From: Planctomycetota bacterium
GTDB taxonomy: Bacteria > Planctomycetota > UBA8742 > UBA2392
Length of the DNA: 64,000 bases
Assembly (NCBI GenBank): GCA_019912315.1
Contig: JAIOJA010000019.1
Coordinates: 1-64,000 of the forward strand
Direction: 5' to 3'
A program made the position numbers and the translations under genes. Of the stretch, positions 1 through 9,598 are shown piece by piece. Every line of letters begins with the position of its first letter. The first letter of the stretch is position 1. The notes under the pieces are model-generated. The model searched no databases. It worked only from the letters and a program-made list of their open reading frames with translations, and was not told where the DNA came from.

Positions 1-94
1 GGCTGGCGACGTATGATGAGAGGACAAAGGAGATGAAGCAAACAGGCGGAAGCGCACGTGCATGCAGCAAGGGCAAGAAGTACAAACAACGAGT

Positions 95-139
95 GTCACC
101 CATGCGCCCGGTCTAAACTGTCACCCATCTGCCCGGTTC
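95..139. repeat. Two direct repeats tgtcaccca(t/tc)..gcccggt, probable IS-end terminal repeats
   Basis: tgtcacccatgcgcccggtct (95-115) and tgtcacccatctgcccggttc (119-139), 24-bp period; resembles multiple terminal repeats at IS ends (inference). Confidence 0.45.
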
Positions 140-231
140 AAAAAGGAGCCTGACCCCTTATTCCTACCTTTGACGCCTTGACCCCCTTGACGATCCCGGC
201 TCGTACTGGGTTTGTACTGTAGGCTGCCCCT

Positions 232-1770
232 ATGCACGCCGAAGATGCCTATCTGTTTCGTCATGCATTGCTGCGGGATGCCGCGTATCAGATTCAACTG
301 CCGCTTCATCGGGCGCGACTCCACGCCCTGGCCCTCGAGCTTATCGAGCGTGTTCTTGGTGGCCGGCCGGAACTACGTCCGCTGCTGCGCGACACCAGAA
401 AAGGGCATTCGCAGCACCCCACTGACATCGCTGCGGTGGAGCTCGCCATCCATGCGCGCGAGGCCAGCTGGGCAGACCCTGACATGATCGACTTGCAGAG
501 GCTCTACCTGCAACGTGCCGCCCGGCATGCTGCAGCCCAGTTTCGCGGAGCCGAAGCTGCAGGCCTTTGGGCGCAATTGTCGGAGTTGCTCGTTGGCGTC
601 GAGAGGGCCGAGGCCCTTCGCCTCTCCGCCGTGGAGTCCTATCACATCGGTTTGTTTGATGCTTCCGAATCCCGCCTGATGCAGGCTTTGAGGCTGGCCG
701 AAGGAACCCATGAGCCGCGCGTCCGAGCGGACCTGCAGATGGCCCTCGCTGGAGTACACCAGGTGACCGGCCGTGCAGCTCAAGCAAGGCAAAGCTACGA
801 CGCAGCAATCGAGATTGCGGAGCGCGCGGGCGAGCTGGAGTGTCTGGGTATGGCTTTGGGAAATCTGGCGGCTGCGCTCAGCCGAATCGGGAACGCGAAG
901 GAAGCCGAGCCGATGCTGCATAGGGCGCTGGCACTTCATCGAGAACTGGGGAACGACCGGTCTTACGGGATCACACTCGCCAACCTGGGACTGATGTTGC
1001 TGCATACAGGACGCGCGGGACCCGCCGAAGATGCGCTCACGGAAGCCCTTGCGGTTTGTCGGCAATGCCGCGACTTACGCACCGAGGGCGCAATTCTCGT
1101 GAACCTGGGCGTGGTCTACCAGCGCACGAACAGACCTGAACGTGCCGAAGCTGTCTATCTCGATGCGCTGAGGCTCCTTCGGGAGACGGGTTTACGGGGG
1201 GCCGAAGCAATCACCCTGGGCCAGATCGCAATCCTGTTTGCGCAAGCTGGACGCCACGAAGAGGCGGAACGCGAATTCGTTACTGCGGTCCGGACACTGG
1301 AAGAGATCGGTGATCGCATCGGCATGGCGTCAACGCTAGGCGACCTTGGGGTCCATTACTTCGAAACGGGCCGACTTGGACTTGCTGCCGACACCTTCAC
1401 AGAGGCGATCAGAGTGTCACGGGCAGCGGGTGACCGGCGAGGCGTGGGCGTGTCCCTGGGCAATCTTGCGCACGTCCACTCCAGTTCTGGAGACTTAGTC
1501 CAGGCGGACAATGAGTTTCGCGAAGCCCTGGCCATTCATGCCGAGATCGGCAACCGGCGGTTTACCGGTGTCCACACGTGCGAACATGCGATTTGCCTTC
1601 TTCGGGCTGGGCAGGCGGACGCCGCCCGCAGAACATGGAGACTGGGGCACGAGGTACTTTCGACGCTTGGGGATGTTCTTGAAGCGTCACGCCAGGCCGA
1701 ATTGATGCGCCGGGCTTGCATCGACGCCGGTATTGATCCCTTCGACATTCCCGAGCCCGGCTCAGGCTAA
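232..1770 (+). CDS. TPR-repeat protein, probably 5'-truncated remnant of a larger AAA ATPase/kinase-TPR regulator
   Basis: Starts inside an 'AYLFRHALLRDAAYQIQL' motif typical of the end of AAA-type NTPase modules, followed by many TPR-like repeats (GMALGNLAAALSRIGNAKEAEPMLHRAL..). Confidence 0.7.
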   Translation: MHAEDAYLFRHALLRDAAYQIQLPLHRARLHALALELIERVLGGRPELRPLLRDTRKGHSQHPTDIAAVELAIHAREASWADPDMIDLQRLYLQRAARHAAAQFRGAEAAGLWAQLSELLVGVERAEALRLSAVESYHIGLFDASESRLMQALRLAEGTHEPRVRADLQMALAGVHQVTGRAAQARQSYDAAIEIAERAGELECLGMALGNLAAALSRIGNAKEAEPMLHRALALHRELGNDRSYGITLANLGLMLLHTGRAGPAEDALTEALAVCRQCRDLRTEGAILVNLGVVYQRTNRPERAEAVYLDALRLLRETGLRGAEAITLGQIAILFAQAGRHEEAEREFVTAVRTLEEIGDRIGMASTLGDLGVHYFETGRLGLAADTFTEAIRVSRAAGDRRGVGVSLGNLAHVHSSSGDLVQADNEFREALAIHAEIGNRRFTGVHTCEHAICLLRAGQADAARRTWRLGHEVLSTLGDVLEASRQAELMRRACIDAGIDPFDIPEPGSG

Positions 1771-1910
1771 CTGCTCATCAAAGGGGTCAGGCTACTTTGT
1801 GTTGCCCTGTTTATAGGCGTTTGTAGCCAGCCTCCGCGCCTCGGCCTGTTTGCGCATCCTAAGGTGATGCCTGCTGCCGGCGTTGCAGAACCGCGCCAGG
1901 GCCGTGCGCG

Positions 1911-3791
1911 TCATTTTGCCAGCTCAGCGACAAGCTCGCGCGCGTACCTGGCCGAAATGGCCTCGCCCTGTGTGCCCTCGAAGCGGCGCGTGATCACACC
2001 AACAACCTTGCCGCTGCTGTTGATCAAAGGCCCGCCGGAGTTGCCGGGCAGCACGGGCGCGGATGTTCCGATCACCCCGACCTCAAATTGCAGGCTGCGG
2101 ATATCGCCCGTGGCGGGGCTGGTCGTGACGGTCGTGCCCTTGATGACGCTCAACCCGAGCGGATAGCCCAGCGACATGACCTTGTCCATCTGGTGCAGCG
2201 ATCTCAGCTCGTCGTCGCTCGCGATCGGCAGCGGCGTCGTAAGCTCCGTTGCATCGCGACGGTCAAACTCGAGCACCGCCAGGTCATTGAACGTATCCAT
2301 CTCGTGTACGCCCGCGGCCTTGACGCGCTCCAGCATCGCCTGGGGCAGATCCGTTTTGAAGCCCGCCTTGGCAAGGTGGGCCGCGTAGTCATCACCGAAG
2401 CTGGTCCAGTCATCGGGTGCGAAGCCTTTTAGGCTCAGGGATCCCTTGCCGCCGCGCCCGCCGGGCAATGTGGCCCAGGCTTCCGCGACGCTCAGGTTCG
2501 AGTCGCCGACTTTCTCGCGCAGTTTCGTGCCGGGGCGCCAGGCCGCGATCACCCAGTCTTTCATGGGCGCGGGGCTGACGTTTCGAATCGCGTGGCTGAT
2601 CGCGAGTTCCGCGTTGAACAGAAACGGCTTGACCACGTGCTTGTTGGTGACGACCCAGGCCTTCTTGTCGCTGGTTCTGGCCAGCCAGCCGGTGCCGGTG
2701 CCGCTTTCAATGCCGACGGCCTTGCCGGTTTCGTCCAGCAGGGGGTACTGCACGAAAATCAGAAATACGGACGCGTTGTATTTGTCCAGCAATTTGCGGA
2801 AGTCGCCGTCGGAAGGCTCTTTCGAAAGCTCTTCAAGGCGCTTGATCTGGTCTGCGGTCGCGTCGCGCAATTCCTTGAACTGCGCCTCGCTGATCTCCTG
2901 GACGCGCGCGGCGGTCTGCTCGTCCACTTCCTTGCGCAACTCTTCAAAGCGTTTGTCCTGCGCGGCCTTGAGCTCCGCTACCTGGTCCGCCATGGCGGTC
3001 TCCAGCGCGCTGAGCTTGTCGCGAAGGTCAGCCAGCTCTTTTTCGCGGTCTTTGTCGGCCTGGGCGCGGCGGCGCTCAGCCTCTTCGCGTTCGCGCTCAC
3101 GTGCGTCCAGGGCCGCGCTGCTGTCGTGCTTTTCCTGGGCCTGCAGGCGCTCGTTGTTCTGGTAGTACCAGACGCCGATGGCTCCGACGGCGGCGATCAG
3201 CATGAACAGCGCGCCTACCAGGGTTACCAGGCTTGCGCGGCGCCGGGCGGCGCGAGCTTCAAGTTTCTGGGCGACGGCCTTGATGATGTGCCTGGTCTTG
3301 TCGCCTGCACCGACCTGCGCGCCCACGGAATCAACCATCATGGTGAGGCTCTGGGAGCTGTCGTCGGTAGTGCTGTGAGTTGCGGGTGCGGGCGGCGCGG
3401 CGGTCTTGGCCTCCGGTGGGGCCGGATCGCCGGGAATGATCAGGCGCAGCAGGGCGCCCTCCTGCCCCAGGTTGATTTCAAAGCCGTCGTAAACGCGCGT
3501 GCCTTCCGCCGTGGCACGCTGCTTTTGTACGTACAGTCCGTTGCTGCTGCCCTGGTCACGCAGGTAGATGCCGTCTTTGCGTTCCTCAAGGAGCGCGTGG
3601 TGGCCGGAGACCTTCAGGTCGCGGGCGCCGTCGAAGCGCAGGTTGCAGTCCGGCGCGCGTCCGACCAGCACGCCCTTGCGCAGGTCTTTGCTTGTGTAGG
3701 CGAAGCGTTTGCCGGCCAGCGAGCTGGTCATTACCTCGACAATCAGTCGAGGTGTGTTGGGCTCGCGCATGGTGGACGGCTCGTCGTTCAT
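1911..3791 (-). CDS. FHA domain - TM - coiled coil - trypsin-like (S1C/HtrA-like) serine protease
   Basis: N-terminal FHA (VGRAPDCNLRFDG..SGHHALL..DQGSSNG), TM segment, Ala/Glu-rich coiled coil, protease motifs TNKHVV, FNDLAVLEF, LPGNSGGPL. Confidence 0.85.
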   Translation of the reverse strand: MNDEPSTMREPNTPRLIVEVMTSSLAGKRFAYTSKDLRKGVLVGRAPDCNLRFDGARDLKVSGHHALLEERKDGIYLRDQGSSNGLYVQKQRATAEGTRVYDGFEINLGQEGALLRLIIPGDPAPPEAKTAAPPAPATHSTTDDSSQSLTMMVDSVGAQVGAGDKTRHIIKAVAQKLEARAARRRASLVTLVGALFMLIAAVGAIGVWYYQNNERLQAQEKHDSSAALDAREREREEAERRRAQADKDREKELADLRDKLSALETAMADQVAELKAAQDKRFEELRKEVDEQTAARVQEISEAQFKELRDATADQIKRLEELSKEPSDGDFRKLLDKYNASVFLIFVQYPLLDETGKAVGIESGTGTGWLARTSDKKAWVVTNKHVVKPFLFNAELAISHAIRNVSPAPMKDWVIAAWRPGTKLREKVGDSNLSVAEAWATLPGGRGGKGSLSLKGFAPDDWTSFGDDYAAHLAKAGFKTDLPQAMLERVKAAGVHEMDTFNDLAVLEFDRRDATELTTPLPIASDDELRSLHQMDKVMSLGYPLGLSVIKGTTVTTSPATGDIRSLQFEVGVIGTSAPVLPGNSGGPLINSSGKVVGVITRRFEGTQGEAISARYARELVAELAK

Positions 3792-3907
3792 GCTGAAAGG
3801 ATATTGGCTGGGAGCATTCGGGCAAGCACAGTGAATCCGCGAAACGGGCTGACACCCAGTTATCGCGAATACGGGAAGACGAAAATCGCGTCACTGATTC
3901 GATTCTG

Positions 3908-4557
3908 TGCCCCTCCCCGAAATTTTTGTCGGTCCAATTGAGTAAATGGGTGGAGGAATTGCCTCTTCCTTAGCCGCGGCTTTGCCGCACTAAAGGGAGA
4001 AGCGATGTCTGAAGCACACGAACCGCCGTTTGAAGATCAGCAGGAAACAGGAGAATGGGACGAGGCCGAAAGACTCGACACCAGCTCCGAAATCGAAGAG
4101 CAGCCCGAGCCCACACCGCCACGTCTGTCGGCCATGGCCCCGGCACCAAGCGGCGCGTGGCACGCACCGTCATAGATCCAGCCCCCAGACAGAGTTTCAC
4201 GCCCGAGCAGCGGCTGCTGATCCTCGACACCTGGCAGCGCTCCGGCCTGCCCGCCACGGACTTCGCACCGCTGGTTGGTATTTCCAATCACACCCTCTAC
4301 GCATGGCGCAAGCGCTTCAACGAACTGGGCCCGGCAGTCCCTGGCAGAACGGCTACGTGGAGAGTCTGAACGGCAAGCTGAGAGACGAGTGCCTGAACGA
4401 GGAGTTGTTCTACAGTCGCGGGGAAGCGCAGGTGCTCGTGGACTGGTGGAGAGAGGTGTACAACAAAGAACGACCGCACATGTCACTGGGCTACAGAACA
4501 CCGGCAGAAGCGGCCGAAACTAACATTACGGTGGACCAAAGGACGGGGTAAGGTCAC
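3908..4557 (+). mobile_element. IS3-family remnant, internally deleted
   Basis: OrfA-type HTH (FTPEQRLLILDTWQRSGLPATDFAPLVGISNHTLYAWRKRFNELGP) followed directly in another frame by OrfB C-terminus (SPWQNGYVESLNGKLRDECLNEELF..NKERPHMSLGYRTPAEA); boundaries approximate. Confidence 0.7.
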
Positions 4558-4896
4558 TGCAATTTCGGCGGCGCGGCGCAAGTACAGCCGGCGCAAGCCG
4601 CCGAACCCGGAAGCCTGATCGCCCTTCGCAGTGCCACCGAGTCCCGCGTGGTGGGCCAGCTCCAGTGCCACTGCATCCGTTTCGTGTTGTGTGAATTTGC
4701 CCGGGTTCGCGGCATCCAGCGGCGGGGGCTCGGGGGCGCGTCCGCCGAAGGCTTCCTCAATGAGGTAAAAAGCCAGCTCATGGAGCTTCGCCCGGTCGCT
4801 GGGCAGCTGCATCTCATACGCCGCATCGCGCAGCAGCGCATGGCGGAACAGGTAGGCGGTTTCGGCGCTAATGGCCCGTTTGGTCACCGGGGACTC
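4558..4896 (-). pseudogene. Fragment paralogous to the start of the 232-1770 TPR protein, cut by the IS3 remnant
   Basis: AETAYLFRHALLRDAAYEMQLPSDRAKLHELAFYLIEEAFGGR.. vs AEDAYLFRHALLRDAAYQIQLPLHRARLHALALELIERVLGGR..; homology stops at the IS3 remnant edge. Confidence 0.75.
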
Positions 4897-5375
4897 CGAC
4901 CGATAATGACTTGATGAACATATGTTGTGCGATGCATTCGTTGTGCTAGAATTTCCAGCGGTCCGCAGTATGGCACATGGCCGGCGGACGGTGCGACTGG
5001 ATTGACCTGGGGTTGCTGCCCCTTGTCGCCGCCACTGTCCCCTGCGGTTTACAGATACGTTGAACTTTATGGATTCCCAGACGGCCTGAAACGGCCGTAT
5101 ACGCAAGCACCAAATGACTCCACTTCGCCCTGACACTAGCCAGGCGATGGCGCCCGCGACATGCGGAAGCGCCGCGGGAATTGGTGCAGCTGTATCGACT
5201 GGCGCTTACACCACGATTGCGGACAGTTCAGGTCCGCCGGGCCTGGCATTCAGGCTGGTGGTCCAGCGCAGACGGGGCAATCCCTAGTTCGACGTACCTC
5301 GCTGGCAACACGGTGTGTTGCCAAGGCGACATCGGCTTGGCCGATCCGCGTTAGCGGTGATCGTGGAGGCACGTC

Positions 5376-6944
5376 ATGGAATACGTAATCGGAATTTTCA
5401 TAGGGTTGGTCGTCGGCGCGGCGGTGGTCGGCGGTGTTTTGATGTCAGTCATGAAAACAAAGGTGGCCGCCGCCACGAAATCCAGTCAAGAAGACGCCGA
5501 ACGCCTTAAAGAGGAAGCAAAGAAAGAAGCCGAGAACATCCTCACGGCGGCACGTCTGGACGCCAAGAACGAGGCCCTGAAGCACCGTGAAAAGATTGAG
5601 CAGGAACTAGACAAGGACCGCAAAGAGGTAAAAGAGCTCGAAAAGCGCATGGCCAAGCGTGAGGAATCCATCGAACAGAAGTTCGAGATGCTCGACAAGA
5701 AGGCCGACCAGATCGAGAAGCGCGAAGCAGAAGTCGCCAAGCAGCAGGAACACGTGGATCAGCTTCAGCAGGACCGCGAAGTCCTGCTTGAAGAAGTGCG
5801 CGGCAAGCTGTCCGAAGTCGCCGAAATGACACCCGAAGAGGCCCAGCGCGAGCTGCTGGAGCGCATGGACGCCGCCCTGGTCACCGAAAAGGCCGAGCGC
5901 GTCAAGAAGATGATCGAGAGCATCGAGGAAACCGTCGACGAGAAGGCGAAGTGGACGGTCAGCCAGGCCATCTGTCGCCTGGCCAGCGAGCACACAGGCG
6001 AAACGACCACCAGCACCGTTGAGATTCCCAGCGATGAAGTCAAGGGGCGCATCATCGGGCGCGAGGGGCGCAACATTCGCCACTTCGAGCGCGTGACAGG
6101 TGTGGACGTGATTGTGGACGACACGCCCGGCCTAGTTGTGGTCAGTTGCTTCGATTCGACCCGCCGCGAAATCGCCCGCCGCACACTGGAGAAACTGATC
6201 CAGGACGGGCGCATTCACCCGGCCCGCATCGAGGAAATCCACGAGCTGTGCACCCAGGAAGTGGACAAGGAAATCATTGAAGCCGGCAAGCAGATCCAGT
6301 TCGATGCCGACGTCCACAATGTACATCCGAAGGCGCAGCGCCTGCTGGGCCGTCTGAAGTGGCGCAGCAGCTATGGCCAGAACAACTACAAGCACAGCGT
6401 CGAAGTAGCACACCTGTGCGGCATGATGGCCGCGGAGTTGGGGCTCGACGTCAAGCTCGCGCGTCGCTGCGGGCTGATGCACGACATCGGCAAGGCCATA
6501 GACCACGAGAAGGAAGGCGGGCACCCGCTGGTCGGCAAGGAATTCCTGATCAGCATCGGCGAGCGCCCGGAGGTGATCGAGGCCGCCGGCGGCCACCACG
6601 ACCAGCCCATGCACCACAAGTATCCGTATGTGTCGCTGGCCGCTGCGGCCGACGCGATTTCAGCGAGTCGCCCGGGCGCGCGCCGCGAAAGCATGGAGCG
6701 CTACGTGCAGCGTTTGACTGCGCTGGAAGCCGTCGCAAAGAGTTTCGACGGAGTCTCAGAAGCCTTCGCCATGCAGGCCGGCCGCGAGCTGCGAGTGCTC
6801 GTAAACAGCAAAAAGGTGACCGACGAGGAAGCCCTGCTGATCTGCCGACAGATGGCCGAAAAGATCGAAGACGAGCTCACATACCCCGGAGAAATCCGCG
6901 TAACCCTAATGCGCGAAACCCGAGTAACCGAGTACGCCAGGTAG
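5376..6944 (+). CDS. rny: Ribonuclease Y
   Basis: N-terminal TM, long coiled coil, KH domain (VKGRIIGREGRNIRHFE), HD domain (MHDIGKAIDHE). Confidence 0.95.
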   Translation: MEYVIGIFIGLVVGAAVVGGVLMSVMKTKVAAATKSSQEDAERLKEEAKKEAENILTAARLDAKNEALKHREKIEQELDKDRKEVKELEKRMAKREESIEQKFEMLDKKADQIEKREAEVAKQQEHVDQLQQDREVLLEEVRGKLSEVAEMTPEEAQRELLERMDAALVTEKAERVKKMIESIEETVDEKAKWTVSQAICRLASEHTGETTTSTVEIPSDEVKGRIIGREGRNIRHFERVTGVDVIVDDTPGLVVVSCFDSTRREIARRTLEKLIQDGRIHPARIEEIHELCTQEVDKEIIEAGKQIQFDADVHNVHPKAQRLLGRLKWRSSYGQNNYKHSVEVAHLCGMMAAELGLDVKLARRCGLMHDIGKAIDHEKEGGHPLVGKEFLISIGERPEVIEAAGGHHDQPMHHKYPYVSLAAAADAISASRPGARRESMERYVQRLTALEAVAKSFDGVSEAFAMQAGRELRVLVNSKKVTDEEALLICRQMAEKIEDELTYPGEIRVTLMRETRVTEYAR

Positions 6945-7033
6945 TCCGCTATCCCTTGCGGCATAAGGAAATTAGATCAGCAGCGACCGTCTGTCCAACG
7001 GCAGATTCTATTGCAGGCCCTCCGACAACACCG

Positions 7034-7066
7034 CCCATCCTTGCCGGGATATTTGGCAAGGATGGG
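7034..7066. terminator. Hairpin between convergent genes
   Basis: cccatccttgcc-gggatattt-ggcaaggatggg, 12-bp perfect stem; no U-tract. Confidence 0.5.
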
Positions 7067-7079
7067 CCGTTAAATGTGG

Positions 7080-7451
7080 CTAACAGTCGGCGCAGACTTC
7101 CGTTACAAAATTCTCCGGATCCTGACCCGGGATGGGGGTGTAGGTGCAATCGTCCTCTTCGTCCCCACATGAACCATCCTTCTGAACCGCGTTGTAGGTT
7201 GTTTCCACGCATTTCTTCGTCTTCGGCTCCTCTGACGGGACAATGTTCCGGCACTTGGCGCTGTGTTTCTGGCCTGCCGCGAGCTCGATTGCCTTTTTCC
7301 AGCAGAACCAGATGGTTATCGTTCCGTCATCATTCGTAATCGCGCAGGGAAGCTGATTGGCGGTGGTCAGTGGTGTCGCCATGACGCCGCCGTCCTGTTC
7401 GTCGCAGAGGTGGTAGCAATCATCGTCCGCACTGACGAACGTTGAACTAGT
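7080..7451 (-). pseudogene. Cys-rich ORF interrupted at its 5' end by the IS630-like element
   Basis: Frame of the 100-aa ORF 7080-7382 stays open upstream (SADDDCYHLCDEQDGGV-MATPL..) into the IS TIR at 7447. Confidence 0.5.
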
Positions 7452-8072
7452 GGGGCCTCAGATTTGTTGTAGCGGCTGACGTTGGTTTGCCGGTTGGTGG
7501 GTATCCTCTTTCTTGAGCCCTACCACGGCGAAGAAGTACGGTGTCTGACTTGCCCCCGATGAGCGTCAGCAGCTTCTCTCCTTGACCAAGGCGGGGAAAG
7601 CCTCGGCCCGCGCCGTTCAGCATGCCAACATCCTGTTGCTGGCCGATGCCAACGCCGACAACCGAATGGACAAGGAGATTGCCGCTGTCCTGCATGTAGC
7701 GCTGCGTACCGTCGAGCGCATCCGCATGTGGTGCGTAACCGAGGGCATCGAGCGCGCCCTGCACCGCAAGCCGTCGCTGTACGAAGCCTTCGATGCCAAG
7801 ACGGCGAACCGGCTGGCAAAGCGGATCGATCTGCACTTCACCCCAAAACACGGAAGCTGGCTGAATATCACGGAGATCGAGTTGCGGGCGCTGACGGGGC
7901 AGTGCCTTGACCGCAGGATCGCCACGCTGAAGGAATTGCGGAAGCAGGTGACCGTCCGGCAGCACCAGCGAAACAAGGAGGTCCGGGCAGTGGACTGGCG
8001 CTTCACTACGGAGGACGCCAGAATCAAGCTGAAGCACCTATACCCGATACTTCAAACCTGAGCGCCCACTAG
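7447..8072 (+). mobile_element. IS630-like element with TIRs, internally deleted
   Basis: TIRs ctagtggggcctcagatttg (7447-7466) and caaacctgagcgcccactag (8053-8072), 17/20 match as inverted repeats, CTAG at both ends; contains a 159-aa transposase-derived ORF. Confidence 0.8.
7582..8061 (+). CDS. Internally deleted IS630-family transposase
   Basis: N-terminal HTH part (KEIAAVLHVALRTVERIRMWCVTEGIERALHRKP) joined in frame to C-terminal part (ANRLAKRIDLHFTPKHGSWLNITEIELRALTGQCLDRRI..VDWRFTTEDARIKLKHLYP). Confidence 0.8.
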   Translation: MTKAGKASARAVQHANILLLADANADNRMDKEIAAVLHVALRTVERIRMWCVTEGIERALHRKPSLYEAFDAKTANRLAKRIDLHFTPKHGSWLNITEIELRALTGQCLDRRIATLKELRKQVTVRQHQRNKEVRAVDWRFTTEDARIKLKHLYPILQT

Positions 8073-9598
8073 TCCGAGCTGGCCTTGTGGATCCACCAAA
8101 AACTAACCTCATCCCCCTGCCGCATTTCAACGTAAAGCCCGTCCTCCGCCTCCAGAATCGTTGAGGCACCGGTTGGCATGGCCTTGCCGTCCGCCTGGGC
8201 GATGGACGCCAGTTTGCCATCTGCCTTCACGCGCCTCAGGTAGGTGAGGTATCCACCGTCTTTGTGTCGAACCCACCAGGCAACGAAGGGCTGCTGTTCG
8301 ACACCCATCAACTGGTAGGAGTCGGCAAAGATTAAAGTTGATCCATTGGCGCCGCGGATCGGCACGGCCTCGTTTTCATTCAGAACGTAGACCGTCTGGT
8401 TGGTCAAAAAGCCGGAAGTGATGCCGAAGCACGCTCCACCAGAATCGAGGTACGTCACGCCTGGCAGCTGGAAAGGCTTTCCGTCGGGCGTCAGTATCGG
8501 CTCGAACGACTCGTCATTAAGTTTCCAGTATCGCGCGCCCTCTTCAAATCGTTGCCAGAGGAACAACTGGCCGCGGCGGTGCTCGAACCTTGCCTGTGCT
8601 GGGTCGACATTGTCCGGCCAGGACAGTGCCTCCGCCTTGTCGCCCAACAGGTGGTATGCAACGACGCTCTTTCCGTCCGGCGTGGCGCCCGCAACGTAGA
8701 TCGTGGCGCCCGCCCACTTAACCATGGTGAAGATGTGTTTGATCGGCTCGTCACCATCTTTCAACCACACGGCCTTTCCATCGCGTTCAAGCCAGATGTG
8801 GTAGCCGCTCCCATCGGCGTACCGCGCAAACACAACGAATTCGTTACCGATGTAGTAGCGATCCAGAACCAGGTCCGTTTCAGCCAGTTCATCTGGAAAG
8901 GCGGGCATTGCGGAAAGCTTCGACGCCACGGCGGTTTCGCCGTCCAGGCGGTAGTACTTCGGTTCTTGCTCGGCAGCGCCATCCGTCTGCTCGACAGCGG
9001 CAAAAATGCCAGGCGCACCGGCGACGCCATACCAATCCTTGGCCTCAAAGGGCTTGCCGCCCTCCGTCATGATCGGTTTCACAACGTCGCCACCGACGAC
9101 ATGCAGCACGTCGACGCTGCCAAACAGCTCGATTTCGCGATGAATGGAAAGCATCGGCAGCCCCGGAGTAAACGAAAACTTTACGCCAGCCCCGATGAAC
9201 TCCTTGCCGGCACCGCCCTTCAGGGCGCGCATCTCCAGCCCGTCCAGGCGGCAGATACGACGTTCAACACCCTTGGCAAAGGTGGTCACGTAGAACCCGT
9301 TGGGTGTGTTCCATAACTCGGCGTGTTTGTCGGAACTCAGTTTCCCGTCCGGGAACCGCAGTGGTGTGATTTTGCCGTCCTTGAGATACAGCAGGCGCGA
9401 CTTGTCCGGCACGTCCATCAGAAGCAGCAGCCCACCCTGATAGGGAAACAGAAACTCCCCAGCCAGGGACGCACCTTCAAAATCTGGTTTGATGCGTTCG
9501 GCCACCCACTTGCCGGACTCCGTATTCTGGGCGGTGCCTGTCGCAATGAATGTGAAGCCTAAAAATAAGGCGAAAAGGACCAACCGAATAGTTCTCAT
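8069..9598 (-). CDS. Secreted hypothetical protein
   Basis: Signal peptide MRTIRLVLFALFLGFTFIATGTAQ; 509 aa; repeated tryptophan/glycine-rich beta-propeller-like segments; no family recognised. Confidence 0.7.
   Translation of the reverse strand: MRTIRLVLFALFLGFTFIATGTAQNTESGKWVAERIKPDFEGASLAGEFLFPYQGGLLLLMDVPDKSRLLYLKDGKITPLRFPDGKLSSDKHAELWNTPNGFYVTTFAKGVERRICRLDGLEMRALKGGAGKEFIGAGVKFSFTPGLPMLSIHREIELFGSVDVLHVVGGDVVKPIMTEGGKPFEAKDWYGVAGAPGIFAAVEQTDGAAEQEPKYYRLDGETAVASKLSAMPAFPDELAETDLVLDRYYIGNEFVVFARYADGSGYHIWLERDGKAVWLKDGDEPIKHIFTMVKWAGATIYVAGATPDGKSVVAYHLLGDKAEALSWPDNVDPAQARFEHRRGQLFLWQRFEEGARYWKLNDESFEPILTPDGKPFQLPGVTYLDSGGACFGITSGFLTNQTVYVLNENEAVPIRGANGSTLIFADSYQLMGVEQQPFVAWWVRHKDGGYLTYLRRVKADGKLASIAQADGKAMPTGASTILEAEDGLYVEMRQGDEVSFWWIHKASSD

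Noticed and set aside
2592-3941. 449-aa + strand ORF opposite the FHA-protease
   Set aside because: Shadow ORF from GC-rich codon bias; the minus frame has clear domains
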